DNA from: DYRB01 sp963802205
GTDB taxonomy: Bacteria; Pseudomonadota; Gammaproteobacteria; Chromatiales; Chromatiaceae
DNA length: 64,000 nucleotides
Direction: 5' to 3'
NCBI GenBank assembly: GCA_963802205.1
Contig: CAWDHW010000016.1
Span: 62,001 to 126,000 of the forward strand
A model generated the notes under the pieces. The model ran no database searches. It was not told the DNA's origin and saw only the letters and a program-made list of their open reading frames with translations. Shown in pieces: positions 52,064 to 61,813 of the stretch. A program made the position numbers and the translations under genes. The stretch's first letter is position 1. Each line of letters opens with the position of its first letter.

Positions 52064-52666
52064 ATGCACAAGGTACGGCTCTTTTCGGGGTTCGAGCGCT
52101 TCTGGCACCTGGCCCAGTTGATCCTGATCTTCGGACTCCTGGTGACGGGCTTCAACATTCACGGGACCTGGTCCCTGTTGCCCTTCGAGCAGGCGGTGGA
52201 CCTGCACACCATCTTCGCCCTGTCCCTGATCGGGCTCTGGGTCTTCGCCATCTTCTGGGACCTGACCACCGGGGAGTGGCGCCAGTATGTCCCCACCGGC
52301 ACCGGGTTGATGCCCATGGTCCTTTACTACGCCTACGGGATTTTCTCCGGGGAGACCAAACCCTACAAGACCGTGGTCAGCGCCAAGCACAACCCCTTGC
52401 AGCGCCTGGCCTACCTGGGCTTCAAGGTGGCCATAGCCCCGGCCCTGTGGACCACGGGGCTGTTGTTGCTCTTCTACACGGAGTGGAGCACCACGGCGCT
52501 GGGTGCCGTCCTGCCCCTGGCCTCCGTGGCCTGGTTGCATGTGGCGGCGGCCTTCGCCCTGATCCTGTTCCTCATCGGGCACATCTACATGGCCGGGACC
52601 ACCGGGGACCCCTGGTACTCCCACCTCAAGGCCATGTTTACGGATGGATACGAGGAGGTGGATTGA
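52064..52666 (+). CDS. Cytochrome b561-type membrane subunit partnering the octaheme cytochrome
   Basis: 200-residue integral membrane protein with four to five helices (QLILIFGLLVTGFNIHG, TIFALSLIGLWVFAIFW, ALWTTGLLLLFYTEW, HVAAAFALILFLIGHIYMAG). Candidate haem-b ligands are His 15 (ERFWHLAQ), His 48 (DLHTIFAL) and the His pair WLHVAAAF/IGHIYMAG. It matches the Ni-Fe-hydrogenase/formate dehydrogenase-type cytochrome b fold. ATG 52064 with GAGGAGG upstream. Co-transcribed with the octaheme gene, so it likely passes quinol electrons to it across the inner membrane. Confidence 0.88.
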   Translation: MHKVRLFSGFERFWHLAQLILIFGLLVTGFNIHGTWSLLPFEQAVDLHTIFALSLIGLWVFAIFWDLTTGEWRQYVPTGTGLMPMVLYYAYGIFSGETKPYKTVVSAKHNPLQRLAYLGFKVAIAPALWTTGLLLLFYTEWSTTALGAVLPLASVAWLHVAAAFALILFLIGHIYMAGTTGDPWYSHLKAMFTDGYEEVD

Positions 52667-52946
52667 CGGGGAGGGCGATGCGCTCGGCCTGAGAAACCCT
52701 CTCTCGGCGTGGCTCAAGTGGACGCCATGTCCAGGACCGTTTTCCACTGGGCTTAAGCGTCCCCGCCTTCTTCAATCGTAGCGAGTCGGCGCTGCCCCAG
52801 GCTGCGGTGAACCCCTCCGACAGGAGGGGCCTGGCCCCCGCGAGGCACGCGCAGATCTGCGTACCGGCCGCAACCGTGACCGCCCGGGTGAGTCGCATTT
52901 CCGGCGGGCCGCCCCCATCTGGCCATCAGTCTGACCAGGTACCCCG

Positions 52947-55385
52947 ATGACTCAAGAAATCCGGATTGGCGTGAGCGGGATGACCTGTGCGTCCTGTGTC
53001 GCGCGGGTGGAGCGGGTCCTTGTCCGCCAGTCGGGGGTCGAGTCGGCGGCGGTCAACCTGGTGGCCGAGACCGCCGTGGTGCGCTTCGACCAGGCGGATG
53101 TCCCGCAGTTGCTGGAGGCCGTGCGCGGGGCAGGCTACGAGCCGGTGCTGGGGTCTGTCACCATCGGTGTCGGCGGTATGACCTGCGCGTCCTGCGTGGC
53201 GCGGGTGGAGCGCGCCGTCAAGGCCCTGCCGGGGGTGCTCGACGCGACGGTGAACCTGAGCACCGAGTCCGCGACGGTCGAGTACCTCCCGAACACGGTC
53301 AGCCGCGAGCGCATCGCCCAGGCCATCCGCGAGGCGGGCTACGAACCCGCCGAGCAGGAGGAAGCGCCGGACGAGACCAAAGCGCGGCAGGCCCGGGAAC
53401 TCGCCGGTCTGCGTCGGGACCTGATTTTTGCCGCCGCCTTCACCCTGCCGCTGCTGCTCCTGAGCATGGGGCCCATGCTCCTGGCCGGCCACGGGGGCGC
53501 CCCGCATGGCCTGGCCAGCGGGGCGGTCTGGGGTTGGGCGCAACTCGCCCTGGCCAGCCCGGTCTTGTTCTGGGCAGGGCGGCGTTTTCTCGTCCTCGGC
53601 TGGATGGAGCTGCGCCATTTGGCCCCGGGGATGAACAGCCTGGTCATGCTGGGCAGCTCCGCCGCCTACCTTTATTCCCTCGCGGCCCTGACCGTTCCCG
53701 GCCTGTTCCCGGAAGGCACCGCCAACCTCTACTTCGAGGCCTCCGCGGTCATCGTCACCCTGATCCTGCTCGGGCGCTATCTGGAGGCACTGGCCAAAGG
53801 ACGCACCTCGCAAGCCATCCGCCGCCTGATGCGCCTGCAACCTAAGACGGCGCGGGTGGTACGCGCCGGGGAAGAGACGGAGATCCCGGTCGAGGCGGTG
53901 GTCCCGGGGGACCTGATCGCGGTGCGCCCCGGGGAGCAAGTCCCGGTGGATGGGACCCTGAGCGAGGGCGACAGTCGGGTGGACGAGTCCATGATCAGCG
54001 GCGAACCGATGCCGGTGCGCAAGCGGCCGGGGGACGCCGTGGTGGGCGGGACACTGAATCAGACCGGGTCCTTCCGCTACCGCGCCACCCGGGTGGGGGC
54101 GGACATGGTGCTGGCCCAGATCGTCCGCCTGGTGGAGGACGCCCAGGCCGGCAAGCCGCCGATCCAGCGGGTGGCCGACCGCATCGCGGCGGTGTTCGTC
54201 CCCCTGGTGATGGTCGCGGCCCTGGCGACTTTCCTGCTCTGGCTGTGGCTGGGCCCCGCGCCCGCGTTGAGTTATGCCTTCGTCGCCGCCGTCAGTGTCC
54301 TGCTCATCGCCTGCCCCTGCGCCATGGGGCTGGCCACGCCCACGGCGATCATGGTGGGCACGGGGCGGGGGGCGGCCCTGGGCATCCTGTTCCGGCGCGG
54401 CACCGCCCTGGAGACGCTGGCGCGGGTGGACCAGGTGGTGCTGGACAAGACCGGCACCCTGACGCAAGGGCGGCCGGGGCTCACCGATCTGTACGCCTAC
54501 GGCGCGACCGACGTTGCTGCCCTGACGCTGGCCGCGGCCTGCGAGCGCCACAGCGAGCACCCCATCGCCGCCGCCCTGGTCCAGGCGGCCCAGGACCGGG
54601 GGCTCGCCGTGCCGGCGGCAGAGGCCGTTGAGGCGGTCCCCGGTTTCGGCATCCAGGCGCGGGTGGACGGCCGGCAGATCGCCGTCGGGGCGGGCCGCTT
54701 CATGGACCGCCTCGGCGTCTCCACCAGCGCGGCAGCCGAGCGGGCAGGGCGCCTGGCCGAGGAGGGCAAGTCGCCGATCTATGTGGCGGCCGACGGTGTC
54801 CTGCTGGCCGTGCTGGCGGTGGCCGACCCCATCAAGGCGAGCAGTCGGGAGGCGATCGCGCGGCTCCATGCCCTGGGGTTGGGCCTGACCATGCTGACCG
54901 GAGACGGGCAGCGCACGGCAACGGCGGTCGCCCGCCTGGTGGGCATAGGGCGCGTGGTGGCCGAGGTCCTGCCCGCCGACAAGGCGTCGGAGATCAAGCG
55001 CTTGCAGGCCGAAGGTCACCGGGTCGCATTCGTCGGCGACGGCATCAACGACGCCCCGGCCCTGGCCCAGGCCGACGCCGGCATCGCCATCGGCACGGGC
55101 ACGGACATCGCGGTAGAGGCGGGGGATGTCATCCTCATGACCGGCGACCTGACCGCAGTGGCGGATGCGATTGCCCTGGCGCGGCGGACCCTGCGCACCA
55201 TCCGGCTCAACTTTTTCTGGGCCTATGCCTACAACGTGGCCCTGATCCCGCTCGCCGCCGGGGCCTTCTACCCCTGGACCGGCTGGCTGCTCGACCCCAT
55301 GATCGCCGCGGGTGCCATGAGCATCTCGAGCCTGTTCGTCGTCACCAACAGCCTGCGCCTGCGGCGCTTCACCCCGATGTCATAG
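52947..55385 (+). CDS. copA: Cu+-exporting P1B-type ATPase CopA
   Basis: Copper(I) efflux ATPase of 812 residues. Two N-terminal HMA domains each carry GMTCASC (about residues 11-17 and 79-85). The membrane part has the CPC copper site in LIACPCAMGLATPTA (about 452-466). The actuator is SMISGEPMPV, the phosphorylation site DKTGTLTQG (about 500), the nucleotide-binding SEHPIAAALV and the hinge GDGINDAPALAQAD. The start is ATG 52947. No CueR-like palindrome is obvious upstream. The 280-base gap before it holds only a small hairpin (CCCCTCCGACAGGAGGGG) near 52816. A DUF302 gene follows on the same strand, a pairing also seen in metal-related loci. Confidence 0.95.
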   Translation: MTQEIRIGVSGMTCASCVARVERVLVRQSGVESAAVNLVAETAVVRFDQADVPQLLEAVRGAGYEPVLGSVTIGVGGMTCASCVARVERAVKALPGVLDATVNLSTESATVEYLPNTVSRERIAQAIREAGYEPAEQEEAPDETKARQARELAGLRRDLIFAAAFTLPLLLLSMGPMLLAGHGGAPHGLASGAVWGWAQLALASPVLFWAGRRFLVLGWMELRHLAPGMNSLVMLGSSAAYLYSLAALTVPGLFPEGTANLYFEASAVIVTLILLGRYLEALAKGRTSQAIRRLMRLQPKTARVVRAGEETEIPVEAVVPGDLIAVRPGEQVPVDGTLSEGDSRVDESMISGEPMPVRKRPGDAVVGGTLNQTGSFRYRATRVGADMVLAQIVRLVEDAQAGKPPIQRVADRIAAVFVPLVMVAALATFLLWLWLGPAPALSYAFVAAVSVLLIACPCAMGLATPTAIMVGTGRGAALGILFRRGTALETLARVDQVVLDKTGTLTQGRPGLTDLYAYGATDVAALTLAAACERHSEHPIAAALVQAAQDRGLAVPAAEAVEAVPGFGIQARVDGRQIAVGAGRFMDRLGVSTSAAAERAGRLAEEGKSPIYVAADGVLLAVLAVADPIKASSREAIARLHALGLGLTMLTGDGQRTATAVARLVGIGRVVAEVLPADKASEIKRLQAEGHRVAFVGDGINDAPALAQADAGIAIGTGTDIAVEAGDVILMTGDLTAVADAIALARRTLRTIRLNFFWAYAYNVALIPLAAGAFYPWTGWLLDPMIAAGAMSISSLFVVTNSLRLRRFTPMS

Positions 55386-55444
55386 CATCAGGCCGCGGTC
55401 CAACACCGACGGTCGTCTGCCCAGCCCAGCGAGGAGTTACACCC

Positions 55445-55838
55445 GTGTACGCATTTTCCACGACCATCAATGTCCCCTTCGATCAGGCCATCGCCCGGGT
55501 CACGCAGGCCCTGAAGGTGGAGGGTTTCGGCGTCCTGACCGACATCGATGTCCAGGCGACGATGAAGGCCAAGCTGGGCCTGGACAAGCGGCCCTACCGC
55601 ATCCTCGGCGCCTGCAACCCGCTGCTCGCCAACCAGGCCATCGAGGCCGAGCCCGACATCGGACTGCTGCTGCCCTGCAACGTGGTGGTGCGCGAGGAGG
55701 CAGACGGCGCCATCGTCGTCGCCTTCATGGACCCGCAAGCGGTGCTGCAACTGGTGGAGCAGGCCGGAGGTCGCGGTACTGGCGGCGGAGGTCCGCGGGC
55801 GCCTGGACCGGGTGTGCGCCGCGGTCTCGGCGGCTTGA
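55445..55838 (+). CDS. DUF302 domain protein, C-terminus shifted by one base
   Basis: Small protein of about 130 residues, DUF302 family (function unknown, often near redox and sulfur genes). YAFSTTINVPFDQAIARVTQALKV, KLGLDKRPYRILGACNPLLANQAI and IGLLLPCNVVVREE are typical. As written the frame diverges after LVEQ at about 55762 and runs to 55924. Removing one G gives the usual ending (PEVAVLAAEVRGRLDRVCAAVS...) with a stop at 55836-55838. The GTG at 55445 follows a GAGGAG site. Probably in one unit with copA. Confidence 0.8.
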
Positions 55839-55920
55839 CGCGCGGCGGGACTAAGCCGGCCATGATCGGCTTGGCGCTCGCCCCCACCGGGGACGTCCGG
55901 ATTCGATCGCGGCGGCATCG

Positions 55921-57057
55921 ATGAAGATCGTCCTGGCGCCGAACGCCTTTAAGGGCAGCATGACGGCCATGCAGGCGGCCACAGCCATGGGGCAGGGCGT
56001 GCGAGCGGCCTTCCCAGGGGCCGAGGTCGTCGCGGTCCCAGTGGCCGATGGCGGGGACGGGTTGGCCTCGGTGCTTATCGACGCCCTGGGCGGCGAGGCC
56101 CGGGTCGTCACCGTCCGGGGCCCTCTGGGCGCGCCGGTGCAGGCGACCCTCTGTCTCGTCCCCGCCCTGGGCCTGGCCGCGGTGGAGATGGCCGCCGCGA
56201 GCGGCCTGGCGCTGCTCGCGCCCGAGGACCGCAACCCGACCCGCACCACCACCTACGGTACCGGCGAGCTCATCCGTGCCGCCCTGGACCTGGGTGCCCG
56301 GCGCATCGTGGTCGGCATTGGCGGCAGCGCCACCAACGACGGGGGCATCGGCATGGCCGCGGCCCTCGGGGTGCGCTTTCTCGATGCCGCCGGCAATCCC
56401 GTCGCCCCCGTCGGTGGGGCCCTGGGCCAGATCCGCCGCATCGACATGAGCGGCCTGGACCCACGCCTGGCCCAACTGTGCTGCGAGGCGATCTGCGACG
56501 TGGACAACCCCTTGCTCGGCCCCCGCGGGGCGGCACAGGTCTACGGGCCTCAAAAGGGCGCGACCCCAGCCCAGGTGGCTGGGCTGGACGCCGGCCTCGC
56601 CCACCTGGCGGACCTCATCCTGGCGGACCTGGGGCTCGAGGTCCGGGACCTGCCCGGGGCTGGGGCCGCCGGGGGCCTGGGGGCGGGCCTGCGCGCCTTC
56701 CTCGGGGCCGACCTGCGCCGCGGGGTGGATCTGGTGCTCGACTTGGTGGGGCTTGACGCAGCCCTTCCAGGGGCGGATCTCGTCATCACCGGGGAGGGCC
56801 GGATCGACTTTCAGACCGCCTTCGGTAAGGCCCCCGCCGGGGTCGCGGGGCGGGCCAAGGCCAGGGGCATCCCCTGCGTGGCCATTGCTGGAGGGATCGG
56901 GGAGCGCCGCTCCGACCTCTACCCGATCGGGATCGATGCCGCTTTTTGCCTGTGTCCCGGTCCGATGTCCCTGGACCAGGCCATCCAAGACGGTCCGGCG
57001 CTGCTGGCGGCGGCAACCGAGCAGGTGGTGCGCTGCTTTTTCCGCGGGCGCCGTTAG
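55921..57057 (+). CDS. glxK: Glycerate kinase (GlxK/GarK family)
   Basis: Phosphorylates glycerate, normally to 2-phosphoglycerate in this family. The 378 residues begin MKIVLAPNAFKGSMTAMQAA, the family start with the catalytic Lys. Other conserved parts are VADGGDGLASVL, GIGGSATNDGGIGMAAALG (nucleotide-binding), PQKGATPAQV and GEGRIDFQTAFGKAPAGVA. The overall length is normal. It would serve photorespiratory or glycolate salvage. The ATG overlaps the shadow extension of the DUF302 frame but not its inferred true end. Confidence 0.93.
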   Translation: MKIVLAPNAFKGSMTAMQAATAMGQGVRAAFPGAEVVAVPVADGGDGLASVLIDALGGEARVVTVRGPLGAPVQATLCLVPALGLAAVEMAAASGLALLAPEDRNPTRTTTYGTGELIRAALDLGARRIVVGIGGSATNDGGIGMAAALGVRFLDAAGNPVAPVGGALGQIRRIDMSGLDPRLAQLCCEAICDVDNPLLGPRGAAQVYGPQKGATPAQVAGLDAGLAHLADLILADLGLEVRDLPGAGAAGGLGAGLRAFLGADLRRGVDLVLDLVGLDAALPGADLVITGEGRIDFQTAFGKAPAGVAGRAKARGIPCVAIAGGIGERRSDLYPIGIDAAFCLCPGPMSLDQAIQDGPALLAAATEQVVRCFFRGRR

Positions 57058-57170
57058 CCCATCGCGACTCCCCCCGTCACCCATCCGGGGTAGACCGCCA
57101 TGTGGTTCGGTTGTCACCGCAGGTCGGGCTGACCCCTGAGGTTGGCCAGGGCGTTGGCGAACTCGAGATA

Positions 57171-57407
57171 CTCGAAGAAGATCGGATTGCCGTGCTGCGA
57201 GAAGCGACGGGTCCCGTCCGGCATGTAGCCCGTCCAGACCCTGGACGCGATGGACTGACACAGGTCGGTTTTGGTGGAGCGGCAATAGGCGTAGTCGCCG
57301 CATTCCGGGATATAGAGCGGGATGACGTGGTCGCCCGGCTTGAGACCCTTCGCGCCCGGTCCGCACTCCACCACCTCGCAGCCGCCCTCGTGGCCGAGTA
57401 CGCAGGG
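57171..57407 (-). pseudogene. Fragment of class III alcohol dehydrogenase (adhC)
   Basis: About 79 codons resemble S-(hydroxymethyl)glutathione dehydrogenase from its active-site region: PCVLGHEGG (Glu next to the catalytic zinc His), GLKPGDHVIPLYIPECG and a structural-zinc lobe CGDYAYCRSTKTDLC in which one of the four cysteines is replaced by Tyr. MPDGTRRFSQHGNPIF follows, then the match ends. The N-terminus and the whole NAD-binding domain are missing. It is a decayed remnant between glxK and the restriction locus, probably marking an insertion or deletion boundary. Confidence 0.75.
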
Positions 57408-57522
57408 GGAGGGTGCTCTCCGGGTCCGCACCTCCCGGGCTTGCGCAAAGACCCGCCCCGGGGAAAGATGCGAACAACAAGATGACCCCGGACAGGTGGA
57501 TCCTTGCAATGAGACGGCTTGG

Positions 57523-60500
57523 ATGACGGTGCTCAACAGCAATTTCGCCCAACTCGGGGCCCAGGACCCGCAACTCCTGCGCCTGGGCCTGCTCGCGGAG
57601 CGCTACTTCCCCGAGGACCCGAACACCACGCTGCTGAAGCTCCGACAGTTGACGGAGCTGCTGGCCCAGCACGTCGCGGCCCGCATCGGTCTCTACAGCT
57701 CCACCGAGGAGCCCCAGTACGAACTCCTGCGCCGCTTGCAGGACCAGGGCATACTCCCCCGCGAGATCGCACAGCTCTTCGGCGAGGTCCGCCGGACGGG
57801 CAATGCCGCCAGCCATGCCCTGGCGGGCGACCACCGCTGCGCTTTGGCGACCCTCAAGCTCGCCTGGCAACTGGGGGTCTGGTTCCATCGCAGCTTCAAG
57901 GACCCGGCCTACAAGTCCGGCCCCTTCATCCCGCCCCGGGCCCCCGTTGAGCAATCGCCGGACCTGGGGGCAGAGCTCGGACGGCTGCGGGCCGAACTCG
58001 CCCAGTATCGGGACGCCCACCAGGAGGTCGCCCAGCGCCCCGACGACACCCAGGCCGAGACCCAGGCCCGACTGCGCGAGGCGAAGGACGAACAGACCTT
58101 CTGGGAACAACTCGCCGCGGAGTCGGAGACCGCCAAGGCCGCCCTGGCCGAGCAATTGGCTGCCCGACAGGCGCAGGCCGCGACCCAGCCCAAGGCCGGC
58201 GTCGCCGCCCTTGTCACCGCCGCCAACACCGCCGCGGCGGCCCTGCACCTGGACGAGGCCGAGACCCGCCGCCTGATCGACGCCCAACTGCGCCAGGCGG
58301 GCTGGACGGTCGATTCCGCGACGCTGCGCTACGCCAACGGCACCCGCCCGGAGAAGGGCAAGAACCTCGCCATCGCCGAATGGCCCACCGAGAGCGGCCC
58401 GGCGGACTACGTGCTCTTCGTCGGTCTGATGCCGCTCGCCACGGTCGAGGCCAAGCGCAAGAACACCGATGTCTCCGGTCACCTCCAGCAGGCCAAGCGC
58501 TACAGCCGCGGCTTCACGCCATCGCCCGAGACCCTGCTGCCGGACAGAACTTCGGCGTGACCGGCGAATACCGCATCCCCTTCGCCTTTTCCACCAACGG
58601 CCGCCCCTATCTGCGCCAGCTCGCCACCAAGAGCGGCATCTGGTTCTGCGACCTGCGCCGGCCGGAGAACTTGAGCCGCGCCCTGGACGGCTGGTACACG
58701 CCCGGAGGGCCTGACCGCCCTGCTCAAGCAGGACGACGAGCCGCCCACCAGCACCTCAGCGCCGAGCCCTTCGACTACGGCTTTCCGCTGCGCCCCTACC
58801 AGCAGGCCGCCATCCTGGCCGCGGAGTCGGCCATCGCCCGGGGCCTGCGCGACATGCTGCTGGCCATGGCCACCGGCACCGGCAAGACCAAGACCTGCAT
58901 CGCCCTGATCTACCGCCTGCTCAAGACCCAGCGCTTCCGCCGCGTGCTGTTCCTGGTGGACCGCTCGGCCCTGGGCGAGCAGGCGGCCAACGCCTTCAAG
59001 GACACGCGCATGGAGAGCCTCCAGACCTTTGCCGACATCTTCGGCATCAAGGAGCTGGACGACCAGCAGCCGGACACCGACACCGCCGTGCACATCGCCA
59101 CCGTCCAGGGCATGGTCCAGCGCGTCCTCTACCCCGGCCGAGGACAAGCCCCCGCCGCCGGTCGATCAATACGACTGCATCGTCGTGGACGAATGCCACC
59201 GCGGCTATCTGCTCGACCGCGAACTGTCCGACACCGAGCTCGCCTTCCGCGGCTTCGACGATTACATCTCCAAGTACCGCCGCGTGCTGGACTACTTCGA
59301 CGCCGTCAAGATCGGGCTCACCGCCACCCCGGCCCTGCACACCACCCAGATCTTCGGCGCGCCGATCTTCGTCTACAGCTACCGCGAGGCGGTGATCGAC
59401 GGCTACCTGGTGGACCACGAGCCCCCGGTGCAGATCCACACCGAGCTGTCCAGCACCGGCATCCGCTGGAAGGTCGGCGACGAGGTGCAGGTCTGGGACC
59501 CCCGCCGCCAGCAGATCGACCTCTTCACCGCCCCGGACGAGATCAAGATCGAGGTCGATGCCTTCAACCGCAAGGTCATCACCGAATCCTTCAACCGCGT
59601 GGTCTGCGACTACCTGGCCGGGGAGCTCGACCCCGCCTCGCGCCAGAAGACCCTGATCTTCTGCGCCAACGACGCCCATGCCGATCTGGTGGTGGATCTG
59701 CTCAAGCGCGCCTTCCGCGACCACTATGGCAGCGTCGACGACGACGCCGTCATCAAGATCACCGGCGCCGCCGACCAGCCGCTCCAGTTGATCCGCCGCT
59801 ACAAGAACGAGCGCAACCCCAACGTCGCCGTCACCGTGGACCTGCTCACCACCGGCATCGACGTGCCCGAGATCTGCAACCTGGTCTTCCTGCGCCGGGT
59901 CAACAGCCGCATCCTGTTCGACCAGATGCTCGGGCGGGCCACCCGGCTGTGCGAGGACATCGGCAAGGAGACCTTCCGCATCTTCGACGCGGTGCGGCAT
60001 CTACGAGGCCCTCGGCGGCCTCACCGACATGCGCCCGGTGGTGGTGGACCCGGCCGATCGGCTTCACCCAACTCGCCGCGGAGTTGACCCAGGTCGGCGA
60101 CGACGAGGCCCGTGCCCTGGTGCGCGACCAGTTCGTCGCCAAGCTCCAGCGCAAGAGGCGCCACCTGGGCGAGACGGCCACCCGCGACTTCGAGACCTGC
60201 GCCGGTATGGACCCGGCCGTCTTCATCCAGCACCTGCGCAGCCTGCCGCTGGCCGACATCGCCGCCTGGTTCGCGAGCCACCCGGGCCTGGGCGAGATCC
60301 TCGACCGCAAGGGCGAGGGCCCCGTCACGCCCGTCTTCATCTCCCAGCACCCCGACCAGTTGCGCGGCGTCGAGCACGGCTACGGCCAGGCCCAACGCCC
60401 CGAGGACTACCTGGCGGCCTTCGCCGACTTCATCCATGGCCACGGCAACGCAGATCCCCGCCCTGCTGACCGTGCTCACCCGCCCGCGGGACCTCACCCG

Positions 60501-60916
60501 CCAACAACTGCGCGAGCTCGCCCTGGAGCTGGACCAGGCCGGCTTCAGCGAGGCCAACCTCGCCACCGCCTGGCGCGAGGCGACCAACCAGGACATCGCC
60601 GCCCGCATCGTCGGCTACATCCGCCAGGCCGCCATCGGCGACCCCCTGGTCCCCTATGCGCGAGCGCGTGGACCGGGCCCTGGGCAAGGTCCTCGCCTCC
60701 CGCCCCTGGACCGGCCCCCAGCGCCAGTGGCTCCAACGCATCGCCGCCCAGACCAAGGCCAACCTCATCGTCGATCGCGCCGCCCTCGACGACCCGGACC
60801 TGATCTTCAAGCGCGAAGGGGGCGGTTTCCCGCGGCTCGACCGCCTCTTCGGCGGCGAGCTGGCCCAGGTGCTCGATGCCTTCAATGACGCCCTCTGGCA
60901 GCAGCCCGCGGCCTGA
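57523..60916 (+). pseudogene. hsdR: Type I restriction endonuclease HsdR with DUF4145, many single-base frameshifts
   Basis: ATP-driven translocase and nuclease subunit of a type I system. From ATG 57523: a DUF4145 domain (about residues 1-125), coiled coil, HsdR_N nuclease core (ADYVLFVGLMPLATVEAKR), helicase Walker A MATGTGKTKT, DECH box VVDECHRGY, LTATPALHT, and motif VI FDQMLGRATRL. All parts occur in order, but in three frames. Apparent shifts lie near 58541, 58694, 58732, 59146, 59998, 60052, 60444 and 60655. Most are one extra C/G at a CG step; two are one missing base. No stop substitutions are present. It is either non-functional or a poorly sequenced intact gene. Confidence 0.85.
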
Positions 60917-61096
60917 GAGGTTGTGAATAGTCCCCTGCCTACTGCGGGCGCCCCTGACCGCACCCGGATGCGTTGCGGGGACCCCCAAGTCCGGGTCACA
61001 TACGCCCGGTATGCTCCCCGGACTTGTGCACCCCCGCGCCTTTCCGGGCACGCCCAGGAACGCCCTCGCTACGGCCGGGGCCTATTCACAACCTCT
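60916..61096. repeat. MITE-like element with 20-bp inverted ends between hsdR and vapB
   Basis: The ends AGAGGTTGTGAATAGTCCCC (60916-60935) and GGGGCCTATTCACAACCTCT (61077-61096) pair with one mismatch. An inner hairpin CAAGTCCGGG/CCCGGACTTG (60986-60995/61017-61026) encloses CATAC/GTATG. There is no coding capacity. The left end begins at the last base of the hsdR TGA stop (60914-60916). The insertion separates hsdR from vapBC-hsdM. Confidence 0.7.
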
Positions 61097-61117
61097 GAGC
61101 CTTGGGCCAGGTCGCTG

Positions 61118-61136
61118 GTATATACTGCGATATAGA
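61118..61136 (+). promoter_or_regulatory. vapBC promoter/operator candidate
   Basis: GGTATATACTGCGATATAG contains TATACT (61121-61126) as a -10 box and an imperfect TATA...TATA inverted repeat of the sort bound by VapB. It lies about 25-40 bases before vapB. No -35 box with good spacing is seen. Confidence 0.4.
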
Positions 61137-61160
61137 TTCGCTAGACCCAGGGGGATGACC

Positions 61161-61418
61161 ATGACCACCGCCAAGCTCTTCAAGAACGGCCGCAGCCAGG
61201 CCGTGCGCCTGCCGGCCGAGTTCCGCTTCCAGGGCGACGAGGTCGCGATTCGCCGCGACCCCGTGACCGGGGAGGTGATCCTGAGCCCGCTGAACAAGTC
61301 CTTCGCGGACTGGCTGGAGGAGCACGAACGCCTCTTGGCCAAAATCCCGCAGGAGGAACTGGACGACTTCATGGCGGATCGCGACCAGGGAGAAGACGTC
61401 GAGCGCGATTGGCCATGA
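61161..61418 (+). CDS. vapB: VapB antitoxin (AbrB/MazE-type)
   Basis: 85-residue antitoxin with an N-terminal swapped-hairpin AbrB DNA-binding domain (TTAKLFKNGRSQAVRLPAEF, FQGDEVAIRRDPVTGEVILSP). A C-terminal tail wraps the toxin. ATG 61161 is preferred because GGGGGA sits 6-7 bases upstream; ATG 61155 would overlap it. The stop overlaps the vapC start as ATGA, giving tight translational coupling. The first gene of a unit that continues into hsdM. Confidence 0.92.
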   Translation: MTTAKLFKNGRSQAVRLPAEFRFQGDEVAIRRDPVTGEVILSPLNKSFADWLEEHERLLAKIPQEELDDFMADRDQGEDVERDWP

Positions 61419-61813
61419 GTCCCCTCCTGATGCTGGACACCAACGCGCTGTCCGCCGTGGTCAAGGGGCGCGCCCCGGCCCTGGCCCGGCGGCTGTTCCC
61501 CCAATCCTTCTGTATCTCGGTGGTCACCGAGGCGGAGATGCGCTTCGGGCTGGCGCACCGACCGGGTAAGGCCGACTTCCGCGCCTCCGTCGAGCGCATG
61601 CTTGCCCGCGTCGACATTCGCCCCTGGACCTCCGCCACCGCCCGCCGCTACGGCCCGTTGCGCGCCGAACTGGCCGCGCTGGGCAGGCCCCTGGCCCCCC
61701 TGGACCTGATGATCGCCGCCCACGCCCTGGCCGAGGGCGCCACCCTGATCACCGCCGACCGCGCCTTCTCCCAGGTCCCGGGCCTGGCCATCCAGGGCTA
61801 CGACCAGGCATGA
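61415..61813 (+). CDS. vapC: VapC toxin, PIN-domain ribonuclease
   Basis: 132-residue PIN-domain toxin that cleaves RNA (often initiator tRNA) when not bound by VapB. The metal-binding acidic residues are in MLDTNALSAVV (Asp 8), VVTEAEMRFGL (Glu), LAPLDLMIAAHAL (Asp) and LITADRAFSQVPGL (Asp). ATG 61415 overlaps the vapB stop by 4 bases, and its own stop overlaps the hsdM start by 4 bases (ATGA), so toxin, antitoxin and methylase are expressed as one unit. This is the only intact pair in an otherwise frameshifted locus. Confidence 0.93.
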   Translation: MSPLLMLDTNALSAVVKGRAPALARRLFPQSFCISVVTEAEMRFGLAHRPGKADFRASVERMLARVDIRPWTSATARRYGPLRAELAALGRPLAPLDLMIAAHALAEGATLITADRAFSQVPGLAIQGYDQA

